DNA of 29,320 bases from JBKJVQ01 sp046717125 (GCA_046717125.1 JBKJVQ010000254.1:1-29320), one strand, 5' to 3'. Positions 1 to 8,800 are shown, counted from the stretch's first letter. Program-made: numbers and translations. Notes: generated by a model not told the origin, from the letters alone.

Positions 1-94
1 GCCCAACCGCTGCGCCGTCATCGACGCGCGCGGTGACGAAGACGCCGTGTCCGACGCGATCTGGAAGATCGTCAACGAACGGCTGCCGGCGTGA
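1..94 (+). CDS. tmk: Thymidylate kinase, C-terminal end (partial)
   Basis: Only the last 30 codons are inside the window, read in the frame that starts at base 2 and ends with TGA at 92-94. The tail contains RCAVIDARGDEDAV and ends ERLPA, which matches the C-terminal end of alphaproteobacterial thymidylate kinase (dTMP to dTDP, DNA precursor synthesis). The next gene starts at GTG 91, so the two overlap by GTGA, as expected for the tmk-holB pair. The P-loop and catalytic residues lie outside the window. The identification rests on this short tail and the neighbouring holB and metG. Confidence 0.75.
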   Translation, partial: PNRCAVIDARGDEDAVSDAIWKIVNERLPA

Positions 95-1208
95 GCGTGG
101 ACGAAGAGAAGGCGCGGGACGCCGAGCCGGACCGGTTGGCGGGCTATCCCAGTCCGCGAGAGACGCGCCGCCTGTTCGGTCATGACGAAGCGCGAGCCGA
201 GATGCTCGATGCCGCGCGCGCGCGCCGGATCCCCGCGGCGTGGTTGCTGACCGGGCCCGAGGGCATCGGCAAGGCGACGCTCGCCTATGGTTTTGCCCGC
301 GTCATGTTCCGGCATTCCGAATGCCTGCCGTACGGCGCCATCGGCTAGGTGTCCGACGACGCGGTGTTCGTCCAGACCGCCTCACTGGCCCATCCTACCC
401 TGCTCCTCCTGCGCCGGTCATGGGACGAGAAGGCCAAGCGCTGGAAACAGGTCGTATCCGTCGACGAAGCTCGCAAACTGCGCAATTTCTTCGCCGGATC
501 CGCGGGACGGCGGGGTTGGCGCGTCGTGATTGTCACAGCGCCGACGATCTCAACGAGAGCGCCGCCAATGCGCTGCTGAAGTCGATCGAGGAGCCACCCG
601 ACAAGACAGTGTTCGTCGTCGTCTCGCGGGCTCCGGGCCTATTGCCGGTGACGATCAGGTCGCGCTGCCGAAGGCTGCGCATGTTCGGGCTTGCCGAGGC
701 AGACATGCGCGAGGCAGTGAACCAAGCGCTCGCGGCGGCGGGTGGAATGTCCCCGGGGTCAGCGGACGAGGACATCGCAATCGGACTCGCGAATGGCAGC
801 GTCCGGCGCGCTCTTGCGCTGCTCGACGCGGACGGCATCGCCTTCTACCGGGCCATGCTCGATATCATGAGCGGTCTGCCCCGCTTCGACGCGATGAAGG
901 CCCACGCGCTCGCGGACAGGCTCTCGCCGCCCGGCGCGGACGAGGCGTTCGAGACCGCCTTCGGACTGCTTCTCGATCTGATCGCGCGTCTGGTTCACGA
1001 AGCCGCTACAGGCGCCGGCGCGCACGGCGGCGAGAAGGCGCTGGCGCAACGGCTGATCCGCCCGCATGCCCTTGCACACTGGGCGGAGCTATGGGAAACC
1101 CTCAGCCGCGCCAAGGCCAACGCCGATGCGCTCAATCTTCCCCGACGCTCGCTGCTTCTCGAGACGTTCTTCCGGCTCTCGGAAACAGCCCGGGGCCGGG
1201 CGGCCTGA
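91..1208 (+). pseudogene. holB: DNA polymerase III subunit delta' (holB), disrupted by frameshifts
   Basis: HolB is the delta' subunit of the clamp loader. The product is recognisable but not in one frame. The N-terminal part (91 to about 318) carries the AAA+ P-loop region LLTGPEGIGKATL. In that frame a TAG stands at 346-348. The middle part (about 354-534), with LLLLRRSWDEKAKRW and a VDEARKL helix, is in the same frame as the start. From 535 the coding frame shifts to the one that ends at TGA 1206-1208 and contains SADDLNESAANALLKSIEEPP and TIRSRCRRL, hallmarks of delta'. The simplest reading is one base missing near 315-325, one extra C near 353-354, and one base missing between 534 and 535. 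With those three changes a full-length protein of about 370 residues results and the TAG disappears. HolB is normally essential, so this is either a true pseudogene with a second copy elsewhere or a sequence error. Confidence 0.85.
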
Positions 1209-1230
1209 GGCACAGCTCTTCGGCCAATAG

Positions 1231-1285
1231 TTTGAGCATGATGTCGTCCGAAAACCGCTTCACACTTTTCAGCATCATGCTCTAA
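1231..1285. repeat. Dispersed imperfect palindromic repeat, copy 1
   Basis: The left end TTTGAGCATGATG (1231-1243) is nearly the reverse complement of the right end CATCATGCTCTAA (1273-1285). Between them lies a core with CACACTTTTC at 1261-1270. The same element, core inverted, occurs at 20122-20173 upstream of hfq. It fills most of the holB-metG gap. The right end, TGCTCTAAT, resembles an extended -10 promoter element. Confidence 0.8.
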
Positions 1286-1301
1286 TTCTCGCGGACGATT
1301 C

Positions 1302-2855
1302 ATGGCCGATCCGACTCACTATTTCATCACGACCGCGATTTCCTATCCGAACGGCGCGCCGCATATCGGTCATGCCTACGAGGCGATTGCGACCGACGCC
1401 ATTGCCCGCTTCCATCGCCTCGATGGTCGCGATGTGTTCTTCCTGACTGGGACGGACGAGCACGGCGTCAAGATGCTGCAAACGGCCAGGGCGCAAGGAA
1501 TCACCCCGTCCGAGCTCGCCGACCGCAATACGCCGCGGTTTCAGGAGATGGTGAGCGCGCTCGGCTGCTCGAATGACGATTTCATCCGCACCCGCGAGGA
1601 ACGCCACTGGATCGCCTGCGCCGAAATCTGGCGGCGCATGGAAGCTGCGGGCGACATCTACCTCGACAAATATGCCGGCTGGTACTCGGTCCGAGACGAG
1701 GCCTATTACGACGAGAGCGAGCTGAAAACGTCTGATGACGGACGAAAACTTTCGCCGCAGGGGACGCCGGTCGAGTGGGTGGAGGAGGAGAGCTATTTCT
1801 TCCGCCTGTCGGCGTGGCAGGATCGGCTGCTCGCGCATTTCGACTCGCATCCCGATTTCATTGGCCCGGACGTGCGCCGCAACGAGATCGTCAGCTTCGT
1901 GAAGGGCGGGCTGCGCGACCTTTCCATCTCCCGTACGACCTTCGATTGGGGCGTGCCCGTGCCCGATGCGCCGGGCCATGTCATGTATGTCTGGGTCGAT
2001 GCGCTCACGAACTATCTTAGCGCGACGGGCTTTCCGGATGCTAACGCGGTGCGGGCGAAATACTGGCCTGCGAATGTCCATATCATTGGCAAGGACATTA
2101 TCCGCTTCCACGCGGTCTATTGGCCTGCGTTCCTGATGTCGGCGGGCCTGCCCGTGCCGGAGCGCGTGTTCGCTCACGGCTTCCTGTTCAACCGCGGGGA
2201 GAAGATGTCGAAGTCGGTTGGCAATGTCGTCGATCCGTTCAATCTGATCGCGGCCTATGGCGTAGATCCGTTGCGCTATTTCCTGCTACGCGAGGTGCCA
2301 TTCGGTCAGGACGGCAATTACAGCCACGAGGCGATCGTAGCGCGCATCAATGCCGACCTTGCCAACGATCTCGGCAACCTCGCGCAGCGCTCGCTCTCGA
2401 TGATCGCGAAGAACTGCGACGGCAAACTGCCTGCGCCGGGCAATTTGACTGAGGCAGACAAGGCGATGCTGGCGACTGTCGATGCGCTGCCTTCCGTGAG
2501 CCGCGCCGCTATGCGGGATTTCGCGCTGCATCGGATGCTGGAGGCGCTGTGGGCCGCCGTGGCCGACGCCAACCGCTATTTCGCGGCCCAAGAACCATGG
2601 GCGAAGAAGAAGACCGATCCCGCGCGGATGGGGACAATCCTGTACGTGACGGCCGAAGCCGTGCGCCAGATCGCGATCCTCGCCCAGCCCGTGATGCCGG
2701 AAAGCATGGCGCGCCTGCTGGATCAGCTTGGCGTGCCGGATGATGCGCGCGACTTCGCAGCGCTGGGCGAGGGCGGGCGGCTCGCCTCCGGCGTGGCTTT
2801 GCCCCAGCCGCAGCCCGTCTTTCCGCGCTATATCGAGCCCGAGGCCGCGCAGTGA
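1302..2855 (+). CDS. metG: Methionyl-tRNA synthetase
   Basis: This cytoplasmic class I aminoacyl-tRNA synthetase charges tRNA-Met with methionine. The 517-residue protein has the HIGH signature at residues 21-24 (within NGAPHIGHAYE) and KMSKS at about 301-305 (GEKMSKSVGNVVDPF), followed by an alpha-helical anticodon-binding domain. The connective-peptide knuckle reads GWYSVRDEAYYDE and has no zinc-binding cysteines, so this is the zinc-free form. The length fits MetG without the C-terminal tRNA-binding domain. The ATG at 1302 has only a weak ribosome binding site and lies 16 bases after the palindromic repeat. The stop overlaps the tatD start by four bases. Confidence 0.97.
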   Translation: MADPTHYFITTAISYPNGAPHIGHAYEAIATDAIARFHRLDGRDVFFLTGTDEHGVKMLQTARAQGITPSELADRNTPRFQEMVSALGCSNDDFIRTREERHWIACAEIWRRMEAAGDIYLDKYAGWYSVRDEAYYDESELKTSDDGRKLSPQGTPVEWVEEESYFFRLSAWQDRLLAHFDSHPDFIGPDVRRNEIVSFVKGGLRDLSISRTTFDWGVPVPDAPGHVMYVWVDALTNYLSATGFPDANAVRAKYWPANVHIIGKDIIRFHAVYWPAFLMSAGLPVPERVFAHGFLFNRGEKMSKSVGNVVDPFNLIAAYGVDPLRYFLLREVPFGQDGNYSHEAIVARINADLANDLGNLAQRSLSMIAKNCDGKLPAPGNLTEADKAMLATVDALPSVSRAAMRDFALHRMLEALWAAVADANRYFAAQEPWAKKKTDPARMGTILYVTAEAVRQIAILAQPVMPESMARLLDQLGVPDDARDFAALGEGGRLASGVALPQPQPVFPRYIEPEAAQ

Positions 2856-3652
2856 AACTCATCGACAGCCACTGCCATCTCGACTTCCCGGATTTTGGCG
2901 ATCTGGATGGCGTGGCTGATCGCGCCAACGCGGCCGGGGTCAGGCTCATGCTGACCATCTCCACCCGCGTACGGAAATTCGACCGCCTACGGAGCATCGT
3001 CGAGGCGCGCGACGATGTCTGGGCGTCGCTTGGCACGCATCCGCATCAGGCGGAGGAAGAGCGCGACGTGCCGCTCGCCGACATCTTGCGGCTAGCGGAT
3101 CACCCGAAGGTGGTAGCGATCGGGGAAGCCGGGCTCGACTATCATTATGACAACAGCCCCCGCGCCGAGCAGGAGAAGGGTTTCCGCACGCATATCGCGG
3201 CGGCGCGCGAAACCGGCCTTCCACTCGTGATCCACGCCCGCGAGGCGGACGACGACATCGCGCGCATTCTCGAGGAGGAGATGGAACGCGGACCATTCAA
3301 GGCCGTGCTGCATTGCTACACCAGCGGCGCCGACCTTGCCCGCCGCGGACTCGATCTCGGGCTCTATATCTCCTTCTCCGGTGTGCTGACCTTCAAGAAG
3401 TCGGACGATTTGCGCGCCATCGCTGCGTCGACGCCGCTCGACCGATTGCTGGTTGAGACCGACGCGCCGTTCCTGTCGCCTGAACCGCTCCGTGGGCAGA
3501 GGAACGAGCCGGCGCATCTCGTGCATACGGCGGCGAAGCTGGCTGAGGTGAAGGGCGTGAGCGCCGACGAAGTGGCCAAAGCAACGACCGAGAATTTCTT
3601 CCGGCTATTTTCGAAGGTAACGAGAACTGAATGGGCGACGCCAGCCCGATGA
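2852..3652 (+). CDS. tatD: TatD family metal-dependent hydrolase (DNase)
   Basis: The 266-residue protein is a TIM-barrel amidohydrolase of the TatD/YcfH family. It starts with LIDSHCHLDF, whose HxH pair binds metal. Further family marks are AIGEAGLDYH, PLVIHAREADDD, AVLHCYTSG and LLVETDAPFLSPEPLRG. Family members are magnesium-dependent 3'-5' exonucleases or deacylases; the exact substrate cannot be read from the sequence. The GTG start at 2852 overlaps the metG stop as GTGA, and the end overlaps the next start as ATGA, which implies translational coupling. The metG-tatD-MBL order is common in alphaproteobacteria. Confidence 0.93.
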   Translation: MKLIDSHCHLDFPDFGDLDGVADRANAAGVRLMLTISTRVRKFDRLRSIVEARDDVWASLGTHPHQAEEERDVPLADILRLADHPKVVAIGEAGLDYHYDNSPRAEQEKGFRTHIAAARETGLPLVIHAREADDDIARILEEEMERGPFKAVLHCYTSGADLARRGLDLGLYISFSGVLTFKKSDDLRAIAASTPLDRLLVETDAPFLSPEPLRGQRNEPAHLVHTAAKLAEVKGVSADEVAKATTENFFRLFSKVTRTEWATPAR

Positions 3653-4446
3653 CGCTGCGCCTGACGATCCTTGGCTGCGGCACATCGGGCGGCACGCCGC
3701 GTATCGGCGGCGACTGGGGCGCGTGCGATCCGAACAATCCGAAGAATCGGCGTCTGCGCTGCTCGCTTCTGGTCGAGCAGATCGCAGAGGAGGGCACGAC
3801 ACGCGCGCTGATCGATACGTCGCCCGACATGCGTGAGCAGCTCCTTCGCGCCGAGGTGCGAACGATCGATGGCGTTCTCTATACGCACGATCATGCCGAC
3901 CATACGCATGGCATCGATGACTTACGCGTGCTGGCGTTCAACGCCAAACGACGTGTCGATATCCACGCCGACGCTGCCACGCTGTCCTGCCTCAAGCGCC
4001 GCTTCGACTATTGCTTCGTGACGCCGAAAGGCAGCGCCTATCCGCCGGTGCTGAACGGGCATGAACTCCGCGCCGGCGAACCTATAACTGTGCAAGGGCA
4101 GGGCGGTCCGCTCACGGTGCTGCCATTCCGGCAGATTCATGGAGATACGGACTCGCTCGGTTTCCGGGTCGGCGCTGCGGTCTATTCATCCGACGTCAGC
4201 GATTTCCCGCCGGAAAGCTTGCCGCATATCGAGGGTCTTGCTGTCTGGATACTCGACTCGCTGAGGCCCAAGCCGCATCCGAGCCATCTGAGCCTGTCGC
4301 AGTCGCTCGAATGGATCGCCCGTATGAAGCCGACACGCGCGATCCTCACCCACATGCATGTCGATCTCGATTACGAGACGCTGCGGCGCGACCTGCCGGA
4401 GGGGGTAGAGCCGGCTTATGATGGGTTGATGGTGGAGTTGGATTAA
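3649..4446 (+). CDS. MBL-fold metallo-hydrolase, PhnP-like
   Basis: This is a metallo-beta-lactamase-fold phosphodiesterase-like protein of 265 residues. The metal-binding motif THDHADHTHGIDD places the HxHxDH residues at about 80-85. GCGTSGGTPRIG near the N-terminus, YSSDVSDF and LTHMHVDLDYE supply the remaining conserved segments. It resembles PhnP (cyclic phosphodiesterase) and RNase Z-like enzymes. No phn genes are nearby, so a role in phosphonate use is not supported. I chose ATG 3649 because it overlaps the tatD stop as ATGA and puts the conserved beta strand at the N-terminus. An in-frame ATG at 3631 would add six residues. Confidence 0.88.
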   Translation: MTLRLTILGCGTSGGTPRIGGDWGACDPNNPKNRRLRCSLLVEQIAEEGTTRALIDTSPDMREQLLRAEVRTIDGVLYTHDHADHTHGIDDLRVLAFNAKRRVDIHADAATLSCLKRRFDYCFVTPKGSAYPPVLNGHELRAGEPITVQGQGGPLTVLPFRQIHGDTDSLGFRVGAAVYSSDVSDFPPESLPHIEGLAVWILDSLRPKPHPSHLSLSQSLEWIARMKPTRAILTHMHVDLDYETLRRDLPEGVEPAYDGLMVELD

Positions 4447-4511
4447 GCGGTTGCTCCGTTCCCATTCACGCCGCATTGCCGACTGACGCGCACTCGGCTA
4501 ATTCCAGCGCC

Positions 4512-6062
4512 ATGACCCAGACCGTTCTCATCGTCGATTTCGGCAGCCAGGTGACGCAGCTCATCGCGCGGCGCGTCCGGGAATCGGGCGTTTATTCCGA
4601 GATTGTGCCGTTCAACCGCGCCGGGGAGGCGCTGGGGAACGGGATGAATCCCGCGGCCATCATCCTCTCCGGCGGCCCGGCCTCGGTTCATGAGATCGAG
4701 ACTCCCCGCGCGCCGCAATCCGTGTTCGAGGCGGGCGTACCCGTGCTCGGCATCTGCTACGGCGAGCAGACCATGGTGGCGCAGCTCGGTGGGCAGGTGG
4801 AGCCGGGCTCGGATCGCGAGTTCGGCCGCGCGACGATCACCGTCACGGGTGAGACGCCTTTGTTCGAGACGGTGTTCGCGCAAGGCGAACATGCGCCGGT
4901 CTGGATGTCACACGGCGATCGAGTCACGAAGCTGCCAAACGGATTCCGCGCGGTCGCGACCTCGCCAGGCGCGCCTTTCGCCGCCATTGCCGACGATGCG
5001 CGCCGCTTCTACGGCGTGCAGTTCCATCCCGAAGTCGTCCATACGCCCAAAGGCGCAGCGCTGATCCGCAATTTCACGCACCGCATCGCCGGCTGTTCCG
5101 GCGACTGGACCATGGCGCATTTCAAATCCTCCGCCATCGCTGGGATCAGGGCGCAGGTGGGGCAGGGCCGGGTGATCTGCGGCCTGTCGGGCGGCGTCGA
5201 CTCCGCCGTCGCGGCGGTGCTGATCCACGAGGCGATCGGCGAGCAGCTCACCTGCATCTTTGTCGACCACGGCCTGATGCGCGAGGCGGAGGCCGAGGAG
5301 GTCGTGCGCCTGTTCCGTGAGAGCTACAACATCCCGCTTGTGCATGTTGACGCCAGCGAGACATTCCTCCGTGAGCTGAAGGGCGTCGACGATCCGGAAG
5401 CGAAGCGCAAGACCATCGGCCGCCTGTTCATCGACGTGTTCGACGCGGAGTCGGGGAAGCTCGGAGGCGCGGATTTCCTGGCCCAGGGGACGCTTTATCC
5501 CGATGTGATCGAGAGCGTATCGTTCACAGGGGGGCCGTCCGTCACGATCAAGTCCCACCATAATGTCGGCGGCTTACCCGAGCGCATGATGCTGAAGCTG
5601 CTCGAACCCTTGCGGGAACTGTTCAAGGACGAGGTGCGTAGCCTCGGCCGTGAGCTCGGCTTGCCGGAGCATTTCGTCGGCCGCCATCCCTTCCCCGGAC
5701 CGGGCCTCGCCATCCGCATGCCGGGCGAGGTGACGGAGGAGAAACTCGCGATCCTGCGCAAGGCCGACGCGATCTATCTCGACGAGATAAGGAAGGCGGG
5801 ACTCTACGACCGCATCTGGCAGGCTTTCGCGGTCCTCTTACCCGTGCGGAGTGTCGGTGTCATGGGAGACGCCCGCACTTATGATTATGTGCTGGCGCTG
5901 CGCGCTGTCACCTCCACCGATGGGATGACGGCGGACTATTTCGACTTCTCCCACGAGTTTCTCGGTGCCGCGGCGAGGCGCATCATCAACGAGGTCCGCG
6001 GCGTCAACCGCGTCGTCTACGACATCACGTCGAAGCCGCCTGGGACCATCGAGTGGGAGTAG
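4512..6062 (+). CDS. guaA: GMP synthase (glutamine-hydrolysing)
   Basis: This cytoplasmic enzyme converts XMP to GMP with glutamine and ATP, the last step of de novo GMP synthesis. The class I glutamine amidotransferase domain (about 1-195) has the nucleophile Cys82 in GICYGEQTM and the His/Glu pair in FHPEVVHTPKG. The ATP pyrophosphatase domain follows, with the P-loop SGGVDS at about residue 226. The C-terminal dimerisation domain ends in the typical TSKPPGTIEWE. The length of 516 residues is usual. I chose ATG 4512 (MTQTVLIVDFGSQ) because the 12 extra residues of the longest frame are not conserved. The gene is 65 bases after the MBL gene and probably has its own promoter. Confidence 0.98.
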   Translation: MTQTVLIVDFGSQVTQLIARRVRESGVYSEIVPFNRAGEALGNGMNPAAIILSGGPASVHEIETPRAPQSVFEAGVPVLGICYGEQTMVAQLGGQVEPGSDREFGRATITVTGETPLFETVFAQGEHAPVWMSHGDRVTKLPNGFRAVATSPGAPFAAIADDARRFYGVQFHPEVVHTPKGAALIRNFTHRIAGCSGDWTMAHFKSSAIAGIRAQVGQGRVICGLSGGVDSAVAAVLIHEAIGEQLTCIFVDHGLMREAEAEEVVRLFRESYNIPLVHVDASETFLRELKGVDDPEAKRKTIGRLFIDVFDAESGKLGGADFLAQGTLYPDVIESVSFTGGPSVTIKSHHNVGGLPERMMLKLLEPLRELFKDEVRSLGRELGLPEHFVGRHPFPGPGLAIRMPGEVTEEKLAILRKADAIYLDEIRKAGLYDRIWQAFAVLLPVRSVGVMGDARTYDYVLALRAVTSTDGMTADYFDFSHEFLGAAARRIINEVRGVNRVVYDITSKPPGTIEWE

Positions 6063-6172
6063 GACTACGCCCCCTGCCCACGCAGGAGTGTAGGCGCAAT
6101 CAACTCTCCGATTGACGCGAGAATGTTTTCGGCTCTTCCTCAAACCAGCAACTTGGGCATTGGGGGTGTTCC

Positions 6173-6583
6173 ATGAGCTTCAGCGAACTATATTTTTCTG
6201 CCAAGGGCCGCGTCGGGCGCAAGACCTATTGGCTCAAGCTGATCGTTCCGGTGATCATCATCAGCGTTGTGCTGATCTTCATCGACGTCGCGCTGGGAAC
6301 CGAGTACGCCATAGACCCGAATCAGCCGGAGAGCGGCGTCGGCCTGTTCAGCGGAATCTTCTCGCTGCTGACCCTGGTCCCGTCGATCATGATGGGCATC
6401 AAACGTTTTCACGACCGCGACAAGACCGGCTGGTGGCTGCTGATCGGTATCATACCGATCGTCGGTGCGATCTGGTTGCTGGTCGAACTTGGCTTCCTGC
6501 GCGGCACGGATGGGCCTAACCGCTTCGGTCCGCCAGAAGGAGAGATGGGCGGCGTCGCGTATCAGCCAGACGCGGCGCTGTAG
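6173..6583 (+). CDS. DUF805 family small membrane protein
   Basis: The 136-residue protein belongs to the DUF805 (YhaH) family. It has the conserved N-terminal segment FSAKGRVGRKTYW, two or three hydrophobic segments (about 22-40, 55-75 and 90-108) and the family signature GIKRFHDRDKTGWW between them. The C-terminal tail ends with GPNRFGPP, also typical. It is an inner-membrane protein of unknown function. It starts at ATG 6173 with a G-rich stretch (TTGGGGG) just upstream. The NnrU-like gene follows 12 bases later, so they may be co-transcribed. Confidence 0.85.
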   Translation: MSFSELYFSAKGRVGRKTYWLKLIVPVIIISVVLIFIDVALGTEYAIDPNQPESGVGLFSGIFSLLTLVPSIMMGIKRFHDRDKTGWWLLIGIIPIVGAIWLLVELGFLRGTDGPNRFGPPEGEMGGVAYQPDAAL

Positions 6584-6595
6584 CGCGACATCGGC

Positions 6596-7165
6596 ATGTC
6601 CGCATTGATCCTTGGGCTGATCGTCTTTCTGGGCGTGCACCTGATCCCTGCCTTTCCCAATGTAAGGCAGGGACTGGTCGCCCAGCTTGGTGAACAATCT
6701 TACCGGATCGGTTTCACGATCGCTTCGCTCCTGTCGCTGGCTATCGTGGTCGTCGGCTACGGAATCGCGCCGCGCATTCCGGTCTGGGACCCGCCGGTCT
6801 GGACGCGGCACCTCGCGCTGGTGCTGATGATCCCGGCCTTCATTCTGATCGCCGCGGCCTATATCCCCGGACAGATCAAGGCGAAGCTGAAACACCCGTT
6901 TCTCGTCGGCATCAAGCTCTGGGCGCTCGCGCATCTGCTCGCCAATGGCGATGTCGCCTCGATCATCCTGTTCGGCGCGTTCCTCGCCTATGCCGTCGCC
7001 GACCGAATCCTGCTGAAGAATCGCGAGGCGCGGGGTCTCGTCGTCGTCGAGGGGATAGGCCCACCGCGCAACGATGCGATCGCGGTTGGCGTAGGTCTCG
7101 CGGCTTACGTCGTGTTTCTCCTCTGGCTGCATCAGCTCCTGATCGGCGTCTCTCCGCTCGCGTGA
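6596..7165 (+). CDS. NnrU family membrane protein
   Basis: The 189-residue protein has five to six hydrophobic segments and the features of the NnrU family: an N-terminal GLIVFLGVHLIPAFP, a central AAAYIPGQIKAKLKHPFLVGIKLWALAHLLANGD, and a C-terminal membrane helix. NnrU was first described beside nitrate/nitrite reduction genes in Rhodobacter, but the family is widespread and related to methyltransferase-like membrane enzymes. No denitrification genes lie in this window, so a role in nitrogen oxide metabolism is not supported here. The gene is 12 bases after the DUF805 gene. Confidence 0.87.
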   Translation: MSALILGLIVFLGVHLIPAFPNVRQGLVAQLGEQSYRIGFTIASLLSLAIVVVGYGIAPRIPVWDPPVWTRHLALVLMIPAFILIAAAYIPGQIKAKLKHPFLVGIKLWALAHLLANGDVASIILFGAFLAYAVADRILLKNREARGLVVVEGIGPPRNDAIAVGVGLAAYVVFLLWLHQLLIGVSPLA

Positions 7166-7191
7166 ACAGGGTAGGGCGGCGTGTTGCACGA

Positions 7192-7212
7192 CCCTTCGGC
7201 GTCATGCTCTAA
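7192..7212 (+). repeat. Half copy of the dispersed palindromic repeat
   Basis: The 21 bases ending CATGCTCTAA match the right end of copy 1 (1265-1285) at 17 of 21 positions by hand alignment. The left half is missing. The segment lies in the 109-base gap between the NnrU gene and yicC. It could be a decayed copy. Confidence 0.45.
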
Positions 7213-7274
7213 GCTCTCCCTACTTTCGGGGCTGCGGCGGGCAGCGCCCATCAAACTTTGATCGGAGACCGGCA

Positions 7275-8159
7275 ATGCCGCTGCGCAGCATGACGGGCTT
7301 TGCGCGCAATGCGGGCGACGCCAAGGGAGCGGCGTGGCAATGGGAGCTGCGTTCGGTCAACGGGCGAGGCCTCGAGCCGAGGCTGCGGCTTCCGTCTGGT
7401 TTCGAAGCACTGGAACAACCGACGCGAAGCGCGCTCCAGGAAGCGTTTGCGCGCGGCAACATCCAAGTCTCGCTTGCCGTCAAGCGTGAAGGCGGTACGA
7501 GCGAGTACCGGCTCAACGAGGACGCCTTGCGGGGGATCCATGCGGCGTCGGAGCGTGCGCGCGAGTTGATCGGCGGCGAGGCGGCGAGTTTGCAATCGCT
7601 GCTGCAGATGCGCGGCGTCCTCGAAATGGCGGAGGCGGATATCGGCGATCTGTCGACAAGGCTTACGCCAGCTCTGACCGCCGGCCTTGCCGACGCGATT
7701 CGCGACCTGCAGACCGCGCGCGCCGAGGAGGGCGAAAGGCTGAAAGCGGTGCTCGAAGATCATGTTGGCCGTATCGAAGCGTTGGTCGCAATCATCAGAA
7801 CTGCGCCGGCGCGAAGCCCCGATGCCGTGCGTACGCGCCTCGCGCAGCAGGTCTCGGCCCTGGTCGAATCTACCAACGGTCTTTCGGAGGACAGGCTGCA
7901 TCAGGAAGCGGCGCTGATTGCCGCCAAGGCGGATGTCGAGGAGGAGCTCAACCGGCTGACGTCGCATGTCGCGGCAGCGCGCGGCCTATTCGCCGAGCAG
8001 GCTCCTGTGGGGCGCAAACTAGAATTCCTGGCGCAGGAGTTCAATCGCGAGGCGAATACGATCTGTTCGAAATCGAACGACATCGACATCACACGCGCGG
8101 GACTGGAGTTGAAGGCGGTGATCGACCAGATTCGCGAGCAGGTACAGAACATCGAATGA
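7275..8159 (+). CDS. yicC: YicC family endoribonuclease-like protein
   Basis: The 294-residue protein matches the YicC/YloC family end to end. The N-terminus reads LRSMTGFARNAG and is followed by WELRSVNGRGLEPRLRLP. The C-terminal DUF1732 part contains FLAQEFNREANTICSKSND and ends in LKAVIDQIREQVQNIE. E. coli YicC has been characterised as an endoribonuclease that acts on small RNA. The adjacency to gmk is conserved in many bacteria. A GGAG ribosome binding site precedes ATG 7275 at a good distance. The stop TGA at 8157-8159 lies within the start region of gmk. Confidence 0.94.
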   Translation: MPLRSMTGFARNAGDAKGAAWQWELRSVNGRGLEPRLRLPSGFEALEQPTRSALQEAFARGNIQVSLAVKREGGTSEYRLNEDALRGIHAASERARELIGGEAASLQSLLQMRGVLEMAEADIGDLSTRLTPALTAGLADAIRDLQTARAEEGERLKAVLEDHVGRIEALVAIIRTAPARSPDAVRTRLAQQVSALVESTNGLSEDRLHQEAALIAAKADVEEELNRLTSHVAAARGLFAEQAPVGRKLEFLAQEFNREANTICSKSNDIDITRAGLELKAVIDQIREQVQNIE

Positions 8160-8167
8160 GAGAGGGC

Positions 8168-8800
8168 ATGACCGAAGTCGTGCGGCGCGGCCTGTTGTTC
8201 GTTCTCTCCTCGCCATCGGGCGCGGGGAAAACGACGCTGGCGCGGCTGTTGCTCGAGTCCGATCCCAATCTCGACATGTCTGTGTCCGTCACCACACGTG
8301 AACGCCGCTCCGGCGAGGTCGAGGGGAGGGATTACCGATTTGTCGACGAGCGCTCGTTCGGCGCGATGAGTGATGCCGGCGAGCTGCTGGAAAGCGCGAT
8401 CGTGTTCGATTTTTCTTACGGCACTCCGAAAAAGCCCGTGATGGACGCGATCGGGCAGGGCCGCGACGTGCTGTTCGACGTCGACTGGCAGGGCGCGAAA
8501 CAGCTCATCGCCAACGCGCGCGAAGACGTCGTGACTGTGTTCGTCCTGCCGCCTTCAATTACGGAACTGCATGAACGGCTCAAGCGGCGCGCGCGGGACA
8601 GCGCTGAAATCGTCGCGCGGCGAATGCAAGGCGCCGCGGAGGAGATCCGCCATTGGGACGGATACGATTACGTTGTCGTCAATGACGATGTTGGTCAATC
8701 GTTGAAAATCTTGAAAGCCATCCTGTCGGCCGAGCGGGTCCGGCGCGAGCGCCAGATCGGCCTGAAGGAACACGTTGCGAAGCTTCTCGCGGATCTTTAG
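8168..8800 (+). CDS. gmk: Guanylate kinase
   Basis: This cytoplasmic nucleoside monophosphate kinase converts GMP to GDP with ATP. The P-loop SSPSGAGKTTL is near residue 15, followed by the GMP-binding segment SVSVTTRERRSGEVEGRDYRF cut into its usual parts, then YGTPKKPV and DVDWQGAKQL. The 210-residue length is normal. Two starts are possible: ATG 8156 overlaps the yicC stop as ATGA, while ATG 8168 is preceded by the purine-rich GAGAGAGGG. I prefer 8168 because the conserved protein begins there. The gene acts directly downstream of guaA in guanine nucleotide supply, although the two are not adjacent. Confidence 0.95.
   Translation: MTEVVRRGLLFVLSSPSGAGKTTLARLLLESDPNLDMSVSVTTRERRSGEVEGRDYRFVDERSFGAMSDAGELLESAIVFDFSYGTPKKPVMDAIGQGRDVLFDVDWQGAKQLIANAREDVVTVFVLPPSITELHERLKRRARDSAEIVARRMQGAAEEIRHWDGYDYVVVNDDVGQSLKILKAILSAERVRRERQIGLKEHVAKLLADL

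Noticed and set aside
1275..2177. Long open frame of 300 codons on the minus strand over metG
   Set aside because: It is a shadow of metG in GC-rich DNA, has no recognisable domain and no ribosome binding site; metG on the plus strand has all family motifs.
6073..6086. Stem-loop CCTGC-CCAC-GCAGG after guaA as a terminator
   Set aside because: The stem is only five base pairs and no T-tract follows.
6188..7189. 333-codon open frame on the minus strand over the DUF805 and NnrU genes
   Set aside because: Its composition is dominated by Asp, Arg, Gln and His, typical of antisense reading; the plus-strand genes show proper membrane proteins.
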